DNA from: Rosellinia necatrix | Lineage: Eukaryota > Ascomycota > Sordariomycetes > Xylariales > Xylariaceae | Length of the DNA stretch: 64,000 bases | Reading direction: 5' to 3' | Assembly (NCBI GenBank): GCA_021209875.1 | Contig: JAGYVD010000010.1 | Coordinates: forward strand, 372,001-436,000 | Shown: positions 24,331 to 38,480 of the stretch, piece after piece | Layout of the letters: each line of letters starts with the position of its first letter | Position numbering within the stretch: position 1 is the stretch's first letter | The notes under the pieces: model-generated | Seen by the model: the letters and a program-made list of their open reading frames with translations, nothing else | Told to the model about the DNA's origin: nothing | The model's database searches: none | Translations under genes and position numbers: made by a program

Positions 24331-25559
24331 AATTAATAAAGATTAAAATAGGAGCTAGTGTAAACATTTTAGTTTTTAACATATTGTATTATATTATTAA
24401 ATAATTATTTAAAAGTTATGTTAAATATAATTAAATATATACAAGCACTGCTTTATTTAATTTTAACATTTTAATGATTAATATTTAATTATAGCTATAT
24501 TAATATTACAATTATTATTTAAATTGTTTATGGTAATATTTTTAATAAAACAAATATAAGTTTTAATAATAATATTCGTTTTAATAATTATAATAATACG
24601 TTTAAAAATATAAATTGTGTATTTATTAATACAGGTTTTGATTATTAAAACAGTATAATAATATATAAAAATTTTATTTTGCATTATTTTAATTTTAATA
24701 TATTTAGAATATTTTTATTAATATTTTTGAAACAATAATATTTAATAGGTAATAAAAACTTATTAAAAATATTTATCTTATATGATAATTTTAATAATTA
24801 AATAGTTTAAATATAAATAATAATAAAAACAGTAAAAAAAATTTAAACTAACTTGTTAATTAAACCTGTTGGAATAACAGAAATAATTATAAACATAAAT
24901 AAAAAATTAAAAGAAAAAGTATTTAACGTTTAATAGTTTTAGTTTTTATTATATAATAATTATATGAAACAGCCTAATATTAACTAGTTTAACTTGAATA
25001 AAAAAAATAAAAACAATATAAAAATAACAGCTAATAAAAATAAACTTATTTTTTTTAATATATTTTGTTTTATAGAAAGGGCTGATTTATTTTTTAAATT
25101 TTAACAATAATAAAACAAAATATTTAATAAATTCTGATTAAATTTTAAACATTATTACAAGAAACTAGCTGTTTTATAATAAAATAATAAATTAATTATT
25201 AATGAATAATTTAAATTTAAGGCTTAAAATTAAACGTTATTTGAAATAAAATATTTATTTCATTTAATGTATAACCTGCTGTAATAATAACAGGTTTGAA
25301 TTAAATTAATTTATTATCTAAAATATTACATAATAAAATATTATTTTTGTTATATTTATATAAAAAAACTAATATATATTTAAGCTATAAAAAGTTTAAA
25401 GGTTAATAATAAAAGTAATATAATATTTTCTAATATTTAATTTAAACAATATTATAGCTCAATGTATAATCTAAATTATTAAAACAAAACTTTTTTTAAT
25501 AATAGCAGGAAGAAATAAAAATTTATAAGTTGAAAAAAACAATTAAAATTATAATAAAA

Positions 25560-25760
25560 AGTTTAACTATTAAAAAGAAATAAGTGTTAAAAAGCCTAGA
25601 TTAAAACAAAAAGAAAGATATAAGAAAATCAAAAAAGAAACCGTAAGCTAAACTAAAAAAATAATAATACAAAAAACAGCTACAATAAATATAAAAATAA
25701 AGATAATTATTATTAAAAAATGAGGCGTTAAAAGAGCTAAATTAAACTTGTTTATCATAA
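25560..25760 (+). pseudogene. Lys-rich coding relic of element B
   Basis: A block of AAA and AGA codons (around AAAAGAAAGATATAAGAAAA) aligns with 20880-21060 of B'' on the opposite strand. In both copies it encodes a strongly basic segment. It could be a nucleic-acid-binding tail of gag or a linker; nothing more specific can be said. Confidence 0.45.
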
Positions 25761-28640
25761 ATCTAATATGATTTTATATTTTATTTAATTTTAAATTAAA
25801 CAATAATAAAATGTTTAGTACAATTAATTATAGCTAATTATATAAATATTATAATTAAATGTTTAATATAATATATAACTAAAGTTAATATATTATATGT
25901 TATATTAAACGTCTAGATAAATATATTGAAAATATCTTAGTTATAATGAAACATATTTATAAATAAAATCATATATTGTTATATGGCGTAATATATTATT
26001 TTGAAATTTATATAAATATAATTGCTTTAATATTATATTAAAAATCAAGCAAAAATTATTATTTTTCTTAGAAGACCTAATAAAAATGTTATGATAAATA
26101 AAATTATCAGTTTTAAAAAATCATAAAGCAATTATATTATTTATTGCAAAGATATTTATTAAAATATATAATTTTGAAATAATAAATATAAAAAATAATA
26201 ATTTTTATATTTTAAAATTATTAGATAAATTTAACCATGTTTTCAAAAATAAACAGGCCAGATTTAAAAAATAAAAATAATTAAATTAAAGATAACTAAA
26301 AGCTATATTAAAATTTTATATATTAAATAATAATAATTATCACATGTTTTAATAATTAAATTTTATAAACAAAGCTTAAATTAAAAAAAAACATGCTAAA
26401 ATATTGTCCAAAACAAATCTTTTTCAATATTTATAGAATATTCAGCGATGATAATTAAATATAATTAATTTTATAAATATTAAAATTTTCAAAATGTTTT
26501 TTAATTATTCTGTTTAGAATAAACTTATATATTTAGAAAAACAATTTAATATAAAAAGCTATTTTAATGTTTAAAATATTAACATTAATGTTAATTAAAT
26601 ATAAACTGCTATTTAAAAATAAAGTTTTTATATTTAAGCTATTATAAAAAAACAATATAGTAGTTTGATTTAAATTTATTATTGTTTTAAACGTAATGAT
26701 TATTAATTTGTTTTCTAAAACTAAAATGTTTTTTAAAATATTTTTAAAAATATAATTTAAAAATAACTACTAAATTAGGAATTAAATATTAAGAATATAT
26801 AAAAGAAATCATGAAAAGTTATAATAATAATTATAAGTTTAATAGCAGTTAATACTGTAAAAATGATTAATATATTATTAATTAATACTAGCTTAGTAAT
26901 AAACATGTTTTAAAACATTTTATTAATTCTGAATTTTAATATTTTTATATTTAAAAATCAAACATATAATTTTAATAAGTTTAAATTATTAAACATATAT
27001 TTATTAATAAATTTTATAGTAATAAATTTTGTCATTATGATTATTATTATTAATATATATTTAATATGATATAATATATAAATAATATATTTAAAACTAA
27101 TAATAAAAAGATAAAAACGGTTAAAAATATGATCAATTATATTACCAATTTTAAATATTAAAAGTTTTTAAAATAATTTATACGAATAATAAAAACCTGG
27201 TCACATTTTTACGCTTAAATATTTTTTATAATTATAAACAATCTATTATATTATATTAACTAAAAAATATATATGAATTATAAATCTCTGCAAAACAAAT
27301 AATCAGATTTTTGATAATAATATATAATAATAAATATTGTTTTAATGAATAATACATAATAAAAACACTAAAACTTTATATAATTAAATTAAAAACTGAT
27401 AAATTAAATAATATTCATTAAAAAAAACTATATGATAATTATTAACGTATTGAATAAAAAATATTAACCTAATAAAACTAATTACAATAAACTTTATTTT
27501 AAGCTTTTTGAAATATTATTTTTATTTATATTTAATAATATATATTATATTAAAACGTTTATTATTTAGCTTTAATAATAAACAATATTTTATTAAGAAT
27601 TAATTATAAATATTAGCTAAACAATTTTTGTTGTTTAATTAAAATATGTTAAACTGTATTATTTTTAATTAAAATCGTAAATTTGTTTTTGAATTTTAAA
27701 TACAATTTTAAAACGGTATAAAAATAAAAGTTTTAATAATAAGTTTTTATTATTTATAAAATAATAAATTATTTAAACAAAAAATTAAATAATGAAAATT
27801 ATTGTTTAATATTATATATATATATATAAACTGCGATTAAATAAATACATTATTATATTCATAAGATAATTTTAATAAAATATATTTAAAACTTGTTAAA
27901 TTATTAGCTTATAAACAGCTTTTTAAATTTAATTATTTAAACCTCATTATATTTTTATCAATATAAAAATAAATATAATTATTCAAACACTTTAATTTAT
28001 ATAAAAATATAAACTTAGCTAAAAACTTTGTAATAATATTTATATAACAATACTATAATGAGAAATATAAATTCATAAAGTTTAATATACAAAATATAAT
28101 ATTTGAAAATTTATTTAGAATTTCGTTTTTTTAATAAGCTGTTTAAAAAATGTTTTTAATAATATATAAAGCCATTAAAAATTAAAAAGAAATTAATAAA
28201 TTAGCTTACAGGTTAAAATTATTAAAAGTCTTTAATATTTATTATATTATTTTAGTTATATATTTCTCATTTAAAAATATAGACCAAAATTCTTTTTATT
28301 AAAAAATACTAGCACTGAGCTTAATATTCAAAAAATAAAACTTAAAACAAACGATAATTTATTTAAAATTAAAGCAATTTTTAGGCGTTAAATAAATTAT
28401 ATTAAAAACGGATTTGATTATATTATTAAATAAAAGTAAATATAATTATAAAAATAAATAATGAAAATAAAAATAATAATTATATAATATTAAAAAACTC
28501 ATTAAAAAATATTAAAATGTTAAAAATAAACTTTAATTAAAAAAATTTAAAAAAGCTATAGCTAACTTAATAAACAATTAAAAAAAGTTATATAGTTATT
28601 AAAAATAATAACGTTTTATTATAGCTCGGGTATTTAATAT

Positions 28641-28816
28641 TGTCACAAAAAAAAGCTGTTTGTTTAATTAGCGCAGCTAGCTAAACAAAAATTATATAAA
28701 TAAAATAAAATAACTAACCTAAAGTCTTTAGTCCTGCAGAGACTAAAAGCCCTTTCTTTTAATCTATATCACACTTTACAGACTTAATATTATACTACCC
28801 CTAGTAAACCTTACTC
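28641..28816 (+). repeat. 3' LTR of B
   Basis: Aligns with 22638-22816. Its inner start is RIP-mutated (TGTCACAAAAAAAAGCTG against GACACAGTCAGGAAGAGG in the 5' LTR). Its outer end is better kept (TACTACCCCTAGTAAACC against TCCTACTTTTAATAAACT). It holds GTCCTGCAGAGAC, part of the CTGCAG hairpin. Confidence 0.78.
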
Positions 28817-29630
28817 TAAATGCTTTTTATTTTTATATAATAATATTATTTATTAAAAAAACGTTTATGTTTTTTAAAAATTATTTTTGTTTTATTCTTT
28901 CTGCTGCGTTTGGTTAATTTAAAAAATATTGGTTTAAATTGTTTTATAATTATACTTATATAAACATTACATTAAACTTAATTTAAAGCTTTTATCAAAC
29001 AGATTTTAATAATATGTTTCTTTTACATTAAAAACATTTATTTTAGCAATTATTTTTTTTATGAGTGCAAATTTTTGTTGTTTTATAAATATTTTTACGT
29101 CTAAAATTAGCTTTGATACATTTACTAGTATTATTATAACAGCAAGAAATATAATATAATCAATATATATTATATTTTATAAACTGTCTTTTATTTTATT
29201 AGCTTTGCTTTTTTAACAATTGGATACAGACAAACCATCACTTATTTATATATAATTTTTTTACAACCGTTAAAATCTACGGTTTTATTTCAAAACACCT
29301 AAAACGTTTTTAATAATTATATAAAATAATAAGTTATATGTAAAAAGAATTTTTATTTAAATTAATCAAAACATGTTTTTTTAAATAAAATATATAAATT
29401 TTGTTTTACTGAATATAAACTCAATAAATATATATTTACTAAAGTTTAAAACTTAATAAATAATTTTTTAATTTTTTAAACGGTGATATGTTCATAAATA
29501 TTCAATAAATGTTTTGTCAAGTTTTTAAATTCATAATTATAATTATTTAAATACTTGTTAAATAAATATAAACTTAAATTTTTAAATACTTTTTTTAATA
29601 AAATAAATGCAATATTGTTAATTTCTACGT
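28817..29630. other. AT-rich stretch without genes
   Basis: No feature was recognised. It does not continue fragment B'', which would be expected if B had simply inserted into B''. Confidence 0.55.
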
Positions 29631-29859
29631 TGTTGCACTAGTTACAACGAAGAAGTTCAAGCTCTAGTAATTAGTGATGTATTATACGAAAATCTATAAA
29701 TAGGAAAAAAAATAAGTAGAAGGAATTAGCCCACTACAATTCCGATTAAGTGTAGGTGTGTGGAGTAGGTCTAGTGTATGCGCACTAGTTAGCAATAAAT
29801 ATATAGATGTTCTGCGCGTGCTATATAGACTACGATTAAAAAACTAGTTATTAATAACT
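29631..29859 (+). mobile_element. solo LTR of family C, RIP-mutated copy
   Basis: Starts TGTTGCACTAGT and aligns with the other C copies over its full length, ending near TTAATAACT. It is the most mutated C copy, with many C-to-T and G-to-A changes, for example GATGTTCTGCGCG where the 63-kb copy has GATGTCCCGCGCG. Flanking five bases do not match. Confidence 0.8.
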
Positions 29860-32800
29860 ATTTCTTTTTATAAAAAATAGCTTGTTTATAAAATATATAT
29901 AAGTTTTAAATATATAATTTTTATATAGTATTTTTAACTAAAGAAAATCGTTTTAAATATTTATTTATATAATATCTTTTAATCTTTGATATTATTAAGT
30001 TATTATATAAGTTTTTTATATTAGATTATTTTTTAGTATTTCTTTTAATTTATATTTATTTTTGTTGTTATTTTTTCTTATTTTTATATTTTATATCAAA
30101 CTTGTTTTTCTTATAGCTTATAATTAATTATTTAAACTTACTAGAAGTTTTATTGATTTTAAATTTATATTATAAAACTTGTTGCATAATTTTATATTAC
30201 TTTTAAAAACTTTTGCTATATATTACTTTTTATTAATATTATAACTTTTTATAATATATTTTTAAAGCATTAGTTTTTCTCTAATGAAAATTTTTTGGAA
30301 ATTTTCAGCTTTTAATTTTAATCATAAACTGTTTAAATAAAATTATAATGAATTAAGATAATATTTATTTATTAATTTTTCATTCAATAATATTTTTAAA
30401 AAATATGTTTTTATTTTTATTAATTATTTTGAAATTTTATTATACTATAAAATCGTTTAGTTTATTAAATAAACAGTTTATTTATTATCTTTTTTTAATA
30501 TTAATATATAGTTTTTATATTAAAATTAAAATTTTATTATTTATAGTTACATTATTTTATTACTCATATTTAAGTTTATTACAAATATTTTTAATAAACT
30601 ATCTTTAATGCTTCTTTTTCTTTTTATTTTAAAATTTTTTTTTAATTTATAGTTTTTTTGTTTTTCTGCAGCTGTTTTATTGTTTTATTTAAAATTTAAA
30701 AATATTAAAAATTTATAAACTTACAAAATAATAATATTTAAAGATAATTTGTTATGAATATTTATTTTTGCGAGCTGTTTTAATAATAGCTAAAATAAAG
30801 TTTTAATCATTAATTAAAATATTTATTTATTATTTGTATGTATTTAATAGTTTTATAACATTTTATAAAAACTCATTAATATATATTTTATATTTATTAA
30901 TTTATATAATTCATTAATCAAAGCTAAAATAAATCATTGTTTTTATTTAATATTATAATTATTCATTATTATAGCTTATATTATATAAAACATTTTTATA
31001 TTTTTTAAACCGTTTATCATAATTAACATGTTATTATATTTATGCTTATTTTTAAACATTTATTTAGACTTTATTTTAAATATTATTATATATATTTAAC
31101 AATTAATAATAGTTTTAAAACCTTTAAACTTTTATTATAAAATATTTTTGCTACCTGATATTTTATATACTTTATTTTATATATCTTATAATTATCAGCT
31201 AGTTTAAACTATTAGCATTTTTTTAATGTTAGTTTTTTAATTTTATATTTATTTCGCTAAGCAGTAAATATATAAATATACTATTTTCAAACAAGCTTAG
31301 CTTTTAAATAAAAATAATTAAAAACCATTGATTTCTTTTATATTATTATTAATCAGGTTTTAATTTATTAAAAGTTGTTGATTTTTAATTTTTTTTGTTC
31401 TTTATTAAGATATTTTTATTTGAAAGTCTTATTAATTTTTTTTAAATGTTTTATTAACTAATGAAAAAACTATTTAATTTTTTTTAATGCTTATATAAAA
31501 ACTAAATACTTTGGTATTTATGAATAATAAATTAAGAGATTGTTAGATACTTTTATAGTTTTTTTTTTAGCTTTTTATATTATTAAGTTTTGTTATTTAT
31601 ATAATAAAATGTTAGCTACTATGTTTTTTATTTTAAAAAAACAATAATTAAAAATTATATTTTAAAAATAGTTATGTTTATTTAGCTTATTTTCAGTTTA
31701 AACATTATTTTATTTTAAAATATTTTAATATTTAATAATTTAAAATTATAAAAATCAGTTTTTCTTCACCGCTTATTAATTCTGGCTTTTATTTTTTCAT
31801 CTTATAATTATAGCCAGTAGTTTTTAATTGATATTATTATAGTTTAATTTAATATTATATAATATTTTTAAAAATGAACTATAAAATATTATGTATTTTT
31901 ATAGCTATAATAACAATTTTGCTGTAACTTTATTAACCAAGTTAATTTTAACTTTTATAAACAGTTTATATTAATAATATTTTAATAAAAAGCTTTATTG
32001 TACTCATTTATTTAATGCAAAGCTTTATTTTTTGTATTAAAGACTTTATAAAAATTGTAATATAATGATATGAATTAATAAATTTTAAATAAAAATTATA
32101 AAACTTTCATAAAAATTACATCTTTTTATAATCAGGTTTTTTTAATTTATTATACTTTGAATTTGTATTAAATTAACTTATATATTTTTAATATTAATAA
32201 TATAATTTAAAAATTTACTTTATTTTATATAAAACTTTAATTTTATTATTGTAGCTTGTAAGCTAATATTATATTATTTTTATTAAACATTTTTTATATA
32301 TATTTTATATATTTTTGGATTATTTAAACCAATTAATATCTTATTTATATATATATTATGATCATTTAAAGATTAAATGATATATTATTACCATATTTTT
32401 AAAATATAAACAGGTTATTTATTACTTTAAATAATAATATTTTATAATAATATATTTTACATTTTATATAAAAATAATTAAAATGTTATCATTTGTATAT
32501 ATATAAATATAATAAAAATCCTGTGTTAAATTAATTTTTAAAAAAAGTTTAGCATTTAAAATATAAATCCAAGACTTTTAGTTAGTTTTTTTATAAACAG
32601 TCTAAGCGATATATATAACATGTTATTAAACGTAATAAAACTTTTTATGAATTATTAATTAAATATTTTTATATAGCTTATAATTTATTACATAATATTT
32701 TATATAAAAACTTATATTGTAAGTTTTCTTTTAATTTATTTGTTATAAAATTTATTTTATAACTCATATAAAGCTGGTAAAAAAATAAATTCTTTTATTT

Positions 32801-34516
32801 CTTTTATTATACATGTTATAAAAATTGTTATGTTTTAACAGTATAAGTTTTAATGTTTTTTATTTTAGGTTGTTTTTATTTTTTATTAGTTTAATAATTT
32901 TAGAAGTTGTAGTAATTTAAACTTTATTAGCACTTCATTTTTTTTATTAAAATTATAAATATCAAAATATTAAAAATAGCGCTTTTAATATTACGGTTTT
33001 TTTTATACTAGCTTATATAGTTTTTTTATATAATAAAATCTTGTAGTATTAAATTTTTATAAAATAAATATGTTTTTGTTAACTTTTTAAAAAATTAGTT
33101 TTATTTTTAATATAAAAGATATTGATTTCTTTAAATAATTTTATCTTGAACCGTTTTTATTTTATTTTAATTTTTAGCGGTATATTTTAAAATCACTTGC
33201 TACAGCGCTTTTTCTTTTAAATTTTTTATAAAGTTTAATATTATAGTTTTATTAGTTAGCGTTTTTTTAATATTTTAAATATTATATTTGTGGATGTATT
33301 TTATTTGTAATTAATATATAATCATATTTATAATTTTTGACTTAATTAACAATATATATATATATATATATATTATTTTATGATTAATAATATCTTATAT
33401 TTTGTAAACTATTTTTTAATTATGATTTGATTGTTTATATTTGATATATTAATAAAATGGTTCAGAATGTTTTATTAAATATTTTTAAAACTAGTTGTAA
33501 TGTTATATTAATTGTCTAATTTAAATTTCTTTTTTATTTAATAATGATTTATCTTTTAAATTTATGTATAATTAGTAAGCAAAATAACGTTATTCGTGTC
33601 TTAATAAAAAACATGTTTATAAATATATATATACCTGCTGTTATATTTTTTAATATATTATAATTTACAAAAAAATTGTTTATTATATATTTTGTTAATA
33701 AATAACAACACCGGCTGTAAAAAAAAGTTTCCTGGTTTTATAGTTATTTTCTTTTTTCCTTTAATATTAAAAATGTTTTCTTTCTAATAATAATAAGAAC
33801 CGGTTTATATCTATTTACAATAATAATAACATAAATGTTATATTACATTTGATTAAAAAGTTTTAAAAAACCTTTAAGCATATATTTTCTTTATTTATAA
33901 TAAAAATATTTATTTTTCATTATTAACTGGTTTATGTTTTTAATTAATAATTTAAATATTAAGTTTTAGTTTTTAATAATCTAAATTAAATAAACATTTA
34001 TTTTTTAATACATGTAATAAAAATATAGTTATATTAAATATAAGTTATATTTTTAAAAGTTTTTATTTTATTTTATGATCATTAGTACGTTTTTAATGAT
34101 TATTCAATAAATTATAAGCTCTTTATATGTAACATTTCAAATATATATTAAAATTCATTAATTATTTCAATTATTTAAAAATTGTTTTAATTATAAGTTA
34201 TAAAAATAATTTATTTTCAAACTTTTTATTTTTAGTTCGATTAAAACCTGTTTTTTAGCAAATTTTATTAAATCTTTTTCAAATTAAACAAATTTGTATA
34301 AAATATATTTATTCAAATTTTGATATTTTATAATTACCTTTTATTTTTTAAGAGGTTTATATTTTTATAAATATTATAATTATATTGACATATTTATTTA
34401 ATAAACAAAAAATCCGGTTTCCTAAAGCTTTTTTAAGAAAATAAAATTTAATATTACTCATTTTTATAAAGTTAAAAATAAACTACTTTATATTAATTTT
34501 TAAATAATTTATTATA
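29860..34516. other. AT-rich stretch without genes
   Basis: 4.7 kb of AT-only sequence with no recognisable element. The 67-codon frame at 30405-30608 is hydrophobic low-complexity sequence of the kind expected by chance. An (AT)n microsatellite lies at 33352-33373. Confidence 0.55.
33352..33373. repeat. (AT)n microsatellite
   Basis: Eleven AT units in a row. Shorter AT runs occur near 23470, 27817, 49457 and 52520. Confidence 0.85.
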
Positions 34517-34555
34517 AGTTACGGATGACTGGTCCTTTAACCGTGGCATGCGTGG
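34517..34555 (-). mobile_element. solo LTR of family C, left part of the copy split by D2
   Basis: AGTTACGGATGACTGGTCC at 34517 matches the end of family C. The sequence stops at CGTGG (34551-34555), where D2 begins. The rest of the same LTR resumes at 56687 with CGTGG repeated. Joined, the two parts align with the 63-kb copy without a gap at the junction. Confidence 0.85.
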
Positions 34556-34823
34556 TGTCATGGCCCACAGCCATAATGGCGATCTCTGATTGGCTGCCTG
34601 GCCGACCGGCCAGCCGATCCCTGATTAGCTCCCTGGCTAGACAGGTGCAAGTATGGAGTAATAAAGACGGTAGGCCAGTCGTGTAGTAAATAGCCAGTAA
34701 TATATATAAGTAAGAATTCCGGTCGGCGGCCCTATATATTGTTTTTTTTTTTAACTTTAGTTTTTCTTTTTAATATATAAATCTAATTAAATTTTTTTAA
34801 CAGCTGTTATTACAGCCAGTGTA
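34556..34823 (+). repeat. 5' LTR of D2
   Basis: Starts TGTCATGGCCCACAGCC. The outer 190 bp are GC-rich and nearly free of RIP, with a hairpin of 7-bp arms CTGGCCG/CGGCCAG and a 2-nt loop (34598-34613). The inner end is AT-rich. It is 20 bp longer than the other D LTRs because of an extra T/A-rich segment near 34745. Confidence 0.88.
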
Positions 34824-37754
34824 AAATTAAAGTTTATGTTTTATTATTTAAGAAAATATTAAAATTTTTTAATTAATTAATACGTTAAAACATTATAGCA
34901 AAAAAAAAAACGATTTAAATCTTTTAGCAAAAGCAAAGCTGTAAATATGCTTTAAAAAATAGTTTAAATATATTAACGCTTTAGAACATTAATTAATATA
35001 ATTATTGGAAAATTTATTGCTAGTTTTTAAAGTTTATAAAGTTAATATTATAAATAAATAATATTTATACAACAAAAAATTGCAAATATAAAAATGATAG
35101 TTATAATAAAAAAAAAAAACAGATCTATTAATATTTTTATATTAAAATGATACAACCTGTAGTAATAACTAACGCTTATATACAACACGCTTTTATAAAA
35201 CTTTATAAAAGTTTTGTAAAATAAATAAAAATAAATACAAGTTATTTTATTATTAATAAAGAATTTAAAATAATATTTATAGTAATAACGTTTAAAAAAA
35301 CATATATTTTAATTATAAAATAGTTTTATAAACTTTTAATAATTTTAAAACTAGTTTATAACAATTTTAAAAAATATATTATATATTTAAACATTACTTA
35401 TTATTTATTAGCAATGTTTTAAAGATTTTAAAAATATTATTAATTTAATAAATAAAACAAATGATAACTTTATATAAATAAGATATTAAATAAACTAGTT
35501 TAATATAAAAATAAAAAGTTAAAGGTAATTTAACCTATGTTTTAATTACTACAAATAAAAAATTTAAAATGCCAAAAGATTGAATTGTTATAATATCCGC
35601 TTAATTAAACAGAATATTTAATAGTTGTGAAAAATTTATATTTCAGTTAAACATAAGTAGTTTTAATTTATGATATATTAAAAAAAAATTTAAAATTATT
35701 TTTTAAAGGTGTAAAAGTATTAGTTTTTATAAAGAAAAAACTAATAAATGATAAGCTAAAAATAAAACTTAAGTATAAGTTTATATTTTTAAAAAATATA
35801 TTTGTTAAAAACAGGAATAATTTTTAATATAAATTAAAAAAAATCGATTATATTACTGGCCGTATAAAAAATAAATCTTTAAAAAACTTAATACTGTTTA
35901 TTACTAATAACTATAGCAAATCAAAATTAAAGACTAGTTAAAAAGCTTTAAATTATTTTTGTTTATATTATATTAATTTTAGTAAATATGAAAAAACTAA
36001 AATTAAATGTTAAAACTTAAAAAGAGCTGTAAGTAAGAAGTTTATTTTGTGTGATTTTAAATTTGTTTAGTAAGCTAATATAATATAGATTAACTTAAAG
36101 AAGTTTAAAATAAAATATATATAACAAATTATTTAAACGTTTAAATAAGCTTTATATAAATAAAGTATATAACAATATAATAAATTTTACAGCTTATTAT
36201 AAATAAATATAATTATATAATTATTAACAGCAGAAAAACTTTATGTAAAACAAAGCTTTATAAAAAAAATTGTTTGAAAAAAAATAAAAAGCTAAATAAA
36301 ACTTTAATTTAAGCCGGTTAAAATAATTTTTAATTTAAAACATTAATATAGTCAAAAGTAATAGTAAAAGCGTTGCTATTATTAAATAAGCAAAAAAAAA
36401 AAAAAAATCTATGCTAATTTAAAATTAAACTAATTTAAAGCTTTTATTTTAAAAAATAAATATTTTATTCATTATACATAAAAATATTGCAGGAATAATT
36501 ATTTTTATAAAAATAATTATATCCTATTTAATAATGTATACGTTAGTACTATTTGTATAAAAACTATAAAAATAAATTACATAAAAAAAGAAATTAAAGA
36601 AAAGAATGTAATGTAAATAAACTTTTTTTAAATAGAAATTATTAATATTTAATATAATATAATATAAAAAATCTTGTTTAACTTTTTGAGCAGTATTTTA
36701 GAAAAACGCTGTTTTCTATACATTATACCATAGTAAAAAATAAATTTATATTGTTAATTAAAGTTTTAATTAATATAAAAACAAAAATATTTTTTTTAAT
36801 TAGCATAAGTTTTCCTGTTTAAGTAACAAAATATTTAAAACTTGAAAATATAACGAGTTTTAAACCAGCTATAGTTATTGAATATAATAGTAATTTAATT
36901 TAATAAGTAGAGGTTGCTTTAAAAAATTGTTATAAAATATAAAAAAAAAACAATATAAAAAGCCTTTTTAATTATAATTAATATAAAATAAAATAAAATT
37001 ATTAACAGAAATACTATAATCATTATAACATATTAAAAAGTGATTTATATGAACAACTTTTATTTTTAAATAATTAAAAATAAAATGTTAAGCTTTTGAT
37101 TGTTTAATAAATAAAATGAACAATTTATTAAAATATGACAAATACTAAAAAACGTTGCTTAAAAAAAAAACTAATAAACCGCAAAAATAAAAAATATAAA
37201 AATAAACAACTTAATTAAAAACAGCAAAAAAAAAGGAAAAACCTATAAAAATAAAACATTTTAAATTAAATATAACAAAAAATTCCTTAGCTAAAAATTA
37301 AACTAATTATAAACAATATGAACTTAAAACGCTTGAGTTTTTTTAAACTGCTTTTGGTAATTATTTTAAAGCTTTAAAATTAATAGTTATTTTAAACAAA
37401 ACGTAAATATATATAAAATAAAATAAAATTTTCAATAAAATAGACAGGTTAATTTAATTTTTAAAGCAATGAAAATTAAACTAAAAATAGAAAATTCATT
37501 TAAAAAATATTTAAAGTTTGTATTAATTTTAATAAAATGTTATTAAATATTATAAATATGAATATATAAAAATTAAAATTATTGAAGCTATAGTTTTTAA
37601 TATATTATTATGATAATATTATATAATATATTATAATATAACTATATTATATAAAATTAGTAAAATAATAAAATATAAAAACTAAAAACTTGAAATAAAT
37701 TATTAAATAATAATAAAACAAAACAAAAAACCTTTATTATAAATCGTTTTAAAA

Positions 37755-38480
37755 ACTTATTATAAATATTTAAATGTTTTTTAAAAACTTTTTAAACAAT
37801 ATATTTTTATATAAACTAAAAATTAATTCTTATTTAATATTAAATGAAAATATAAAATTATTAAAATATAGCTTTTTATATAAAATATTCTTAAAATAAA
37901 TAAAATATATTAAGAATATATTTGTTGTAACTTAGTAAAAAATTTATAAAACTTATGCTATTGTTTTTAATAGATTTCATATTTTTATGTATAAAAGCAA
38001 CAAATTTTTATATTTATATATTAATTATAAAAATTAAATATTTTAATTAAAAAACATTAATATTTATTACAGCTGATTAAAAATATATTAGCATATATTA
38101 TATGAGCTAAGACATTTATAAACGTTAATATTAAGTAGATATTTTATTATATTTATATTATAAACAATGATATAAAATTAACTATTTTTTAAACTTGATA
38201 TAAAGGGTATTAGTTTAAAATATTATTTTTAAATAAATAAATAAACCGGCTATTTTTAAAAATATATTAATAATATGTTATAAAAATATTTAAATAGTTT
38301 TATATAGCTTATATTCATAATATTTTAATTTATTTAAATAATAAACTAAAATATTAAGATTATAGGAATAAAATATTATAACGTTTTTAAAATAAAATTA
38401 TAAGCTGATTTTAACAAATATAAATTTTATATAAAAAACTAAGTTTTTAAATTTTTATTAAAACTAAAAAATAAATGTTA
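37755..38480 (+). pseudogene. Gypsy reverse transcriptase relic of D2
   Basis: Aligns with the RT of D1 and is not interrupted by C. The catalytic box reads AYIHNILIY at 38307-38333, again a damaged YxDD: one Asp codon became His-like (CAT) and the other Asn. The site that carries the C insertion in D1 is intact here at about 38260. Stops throughout. Confidence 0.8.

Larger units (their letters stand above)
22638..28816 (+). mobile_element. LTR retrotransposon B (RIP-degraded)
   Basis: A 6.2-kb element with LTRs at 22638-22816 and 28641-28816. After the 5' LTR comes a leader of about 820 bp, shared with B' (51296-52059 reversed), then a gag-like frame from 23641. The rest of the inside aligns with B''. 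No RT motif survived well enough for me to recognise, so the superfamily is unknown. No matching 5-bp duplication was found, which fits a rearranged left end against B''. Confidence 0.8.

Noticed and set aside
24478..24684. 68-codon minus-strand ORF
   Set aside because: Antisense to the internal region of element B; low-complexity composition.
22638..28816. matching 5-bp target duplication for element B
   Set aside because: TAACA on the left and TAAAT on the right agree at only three bases.
30405..30608. 67-codon plus-strand hydrophobic ORF
   Set aside because: Looks like a membrane segment only because TTT, TTA and ATT codons dominate AT-only DNA.
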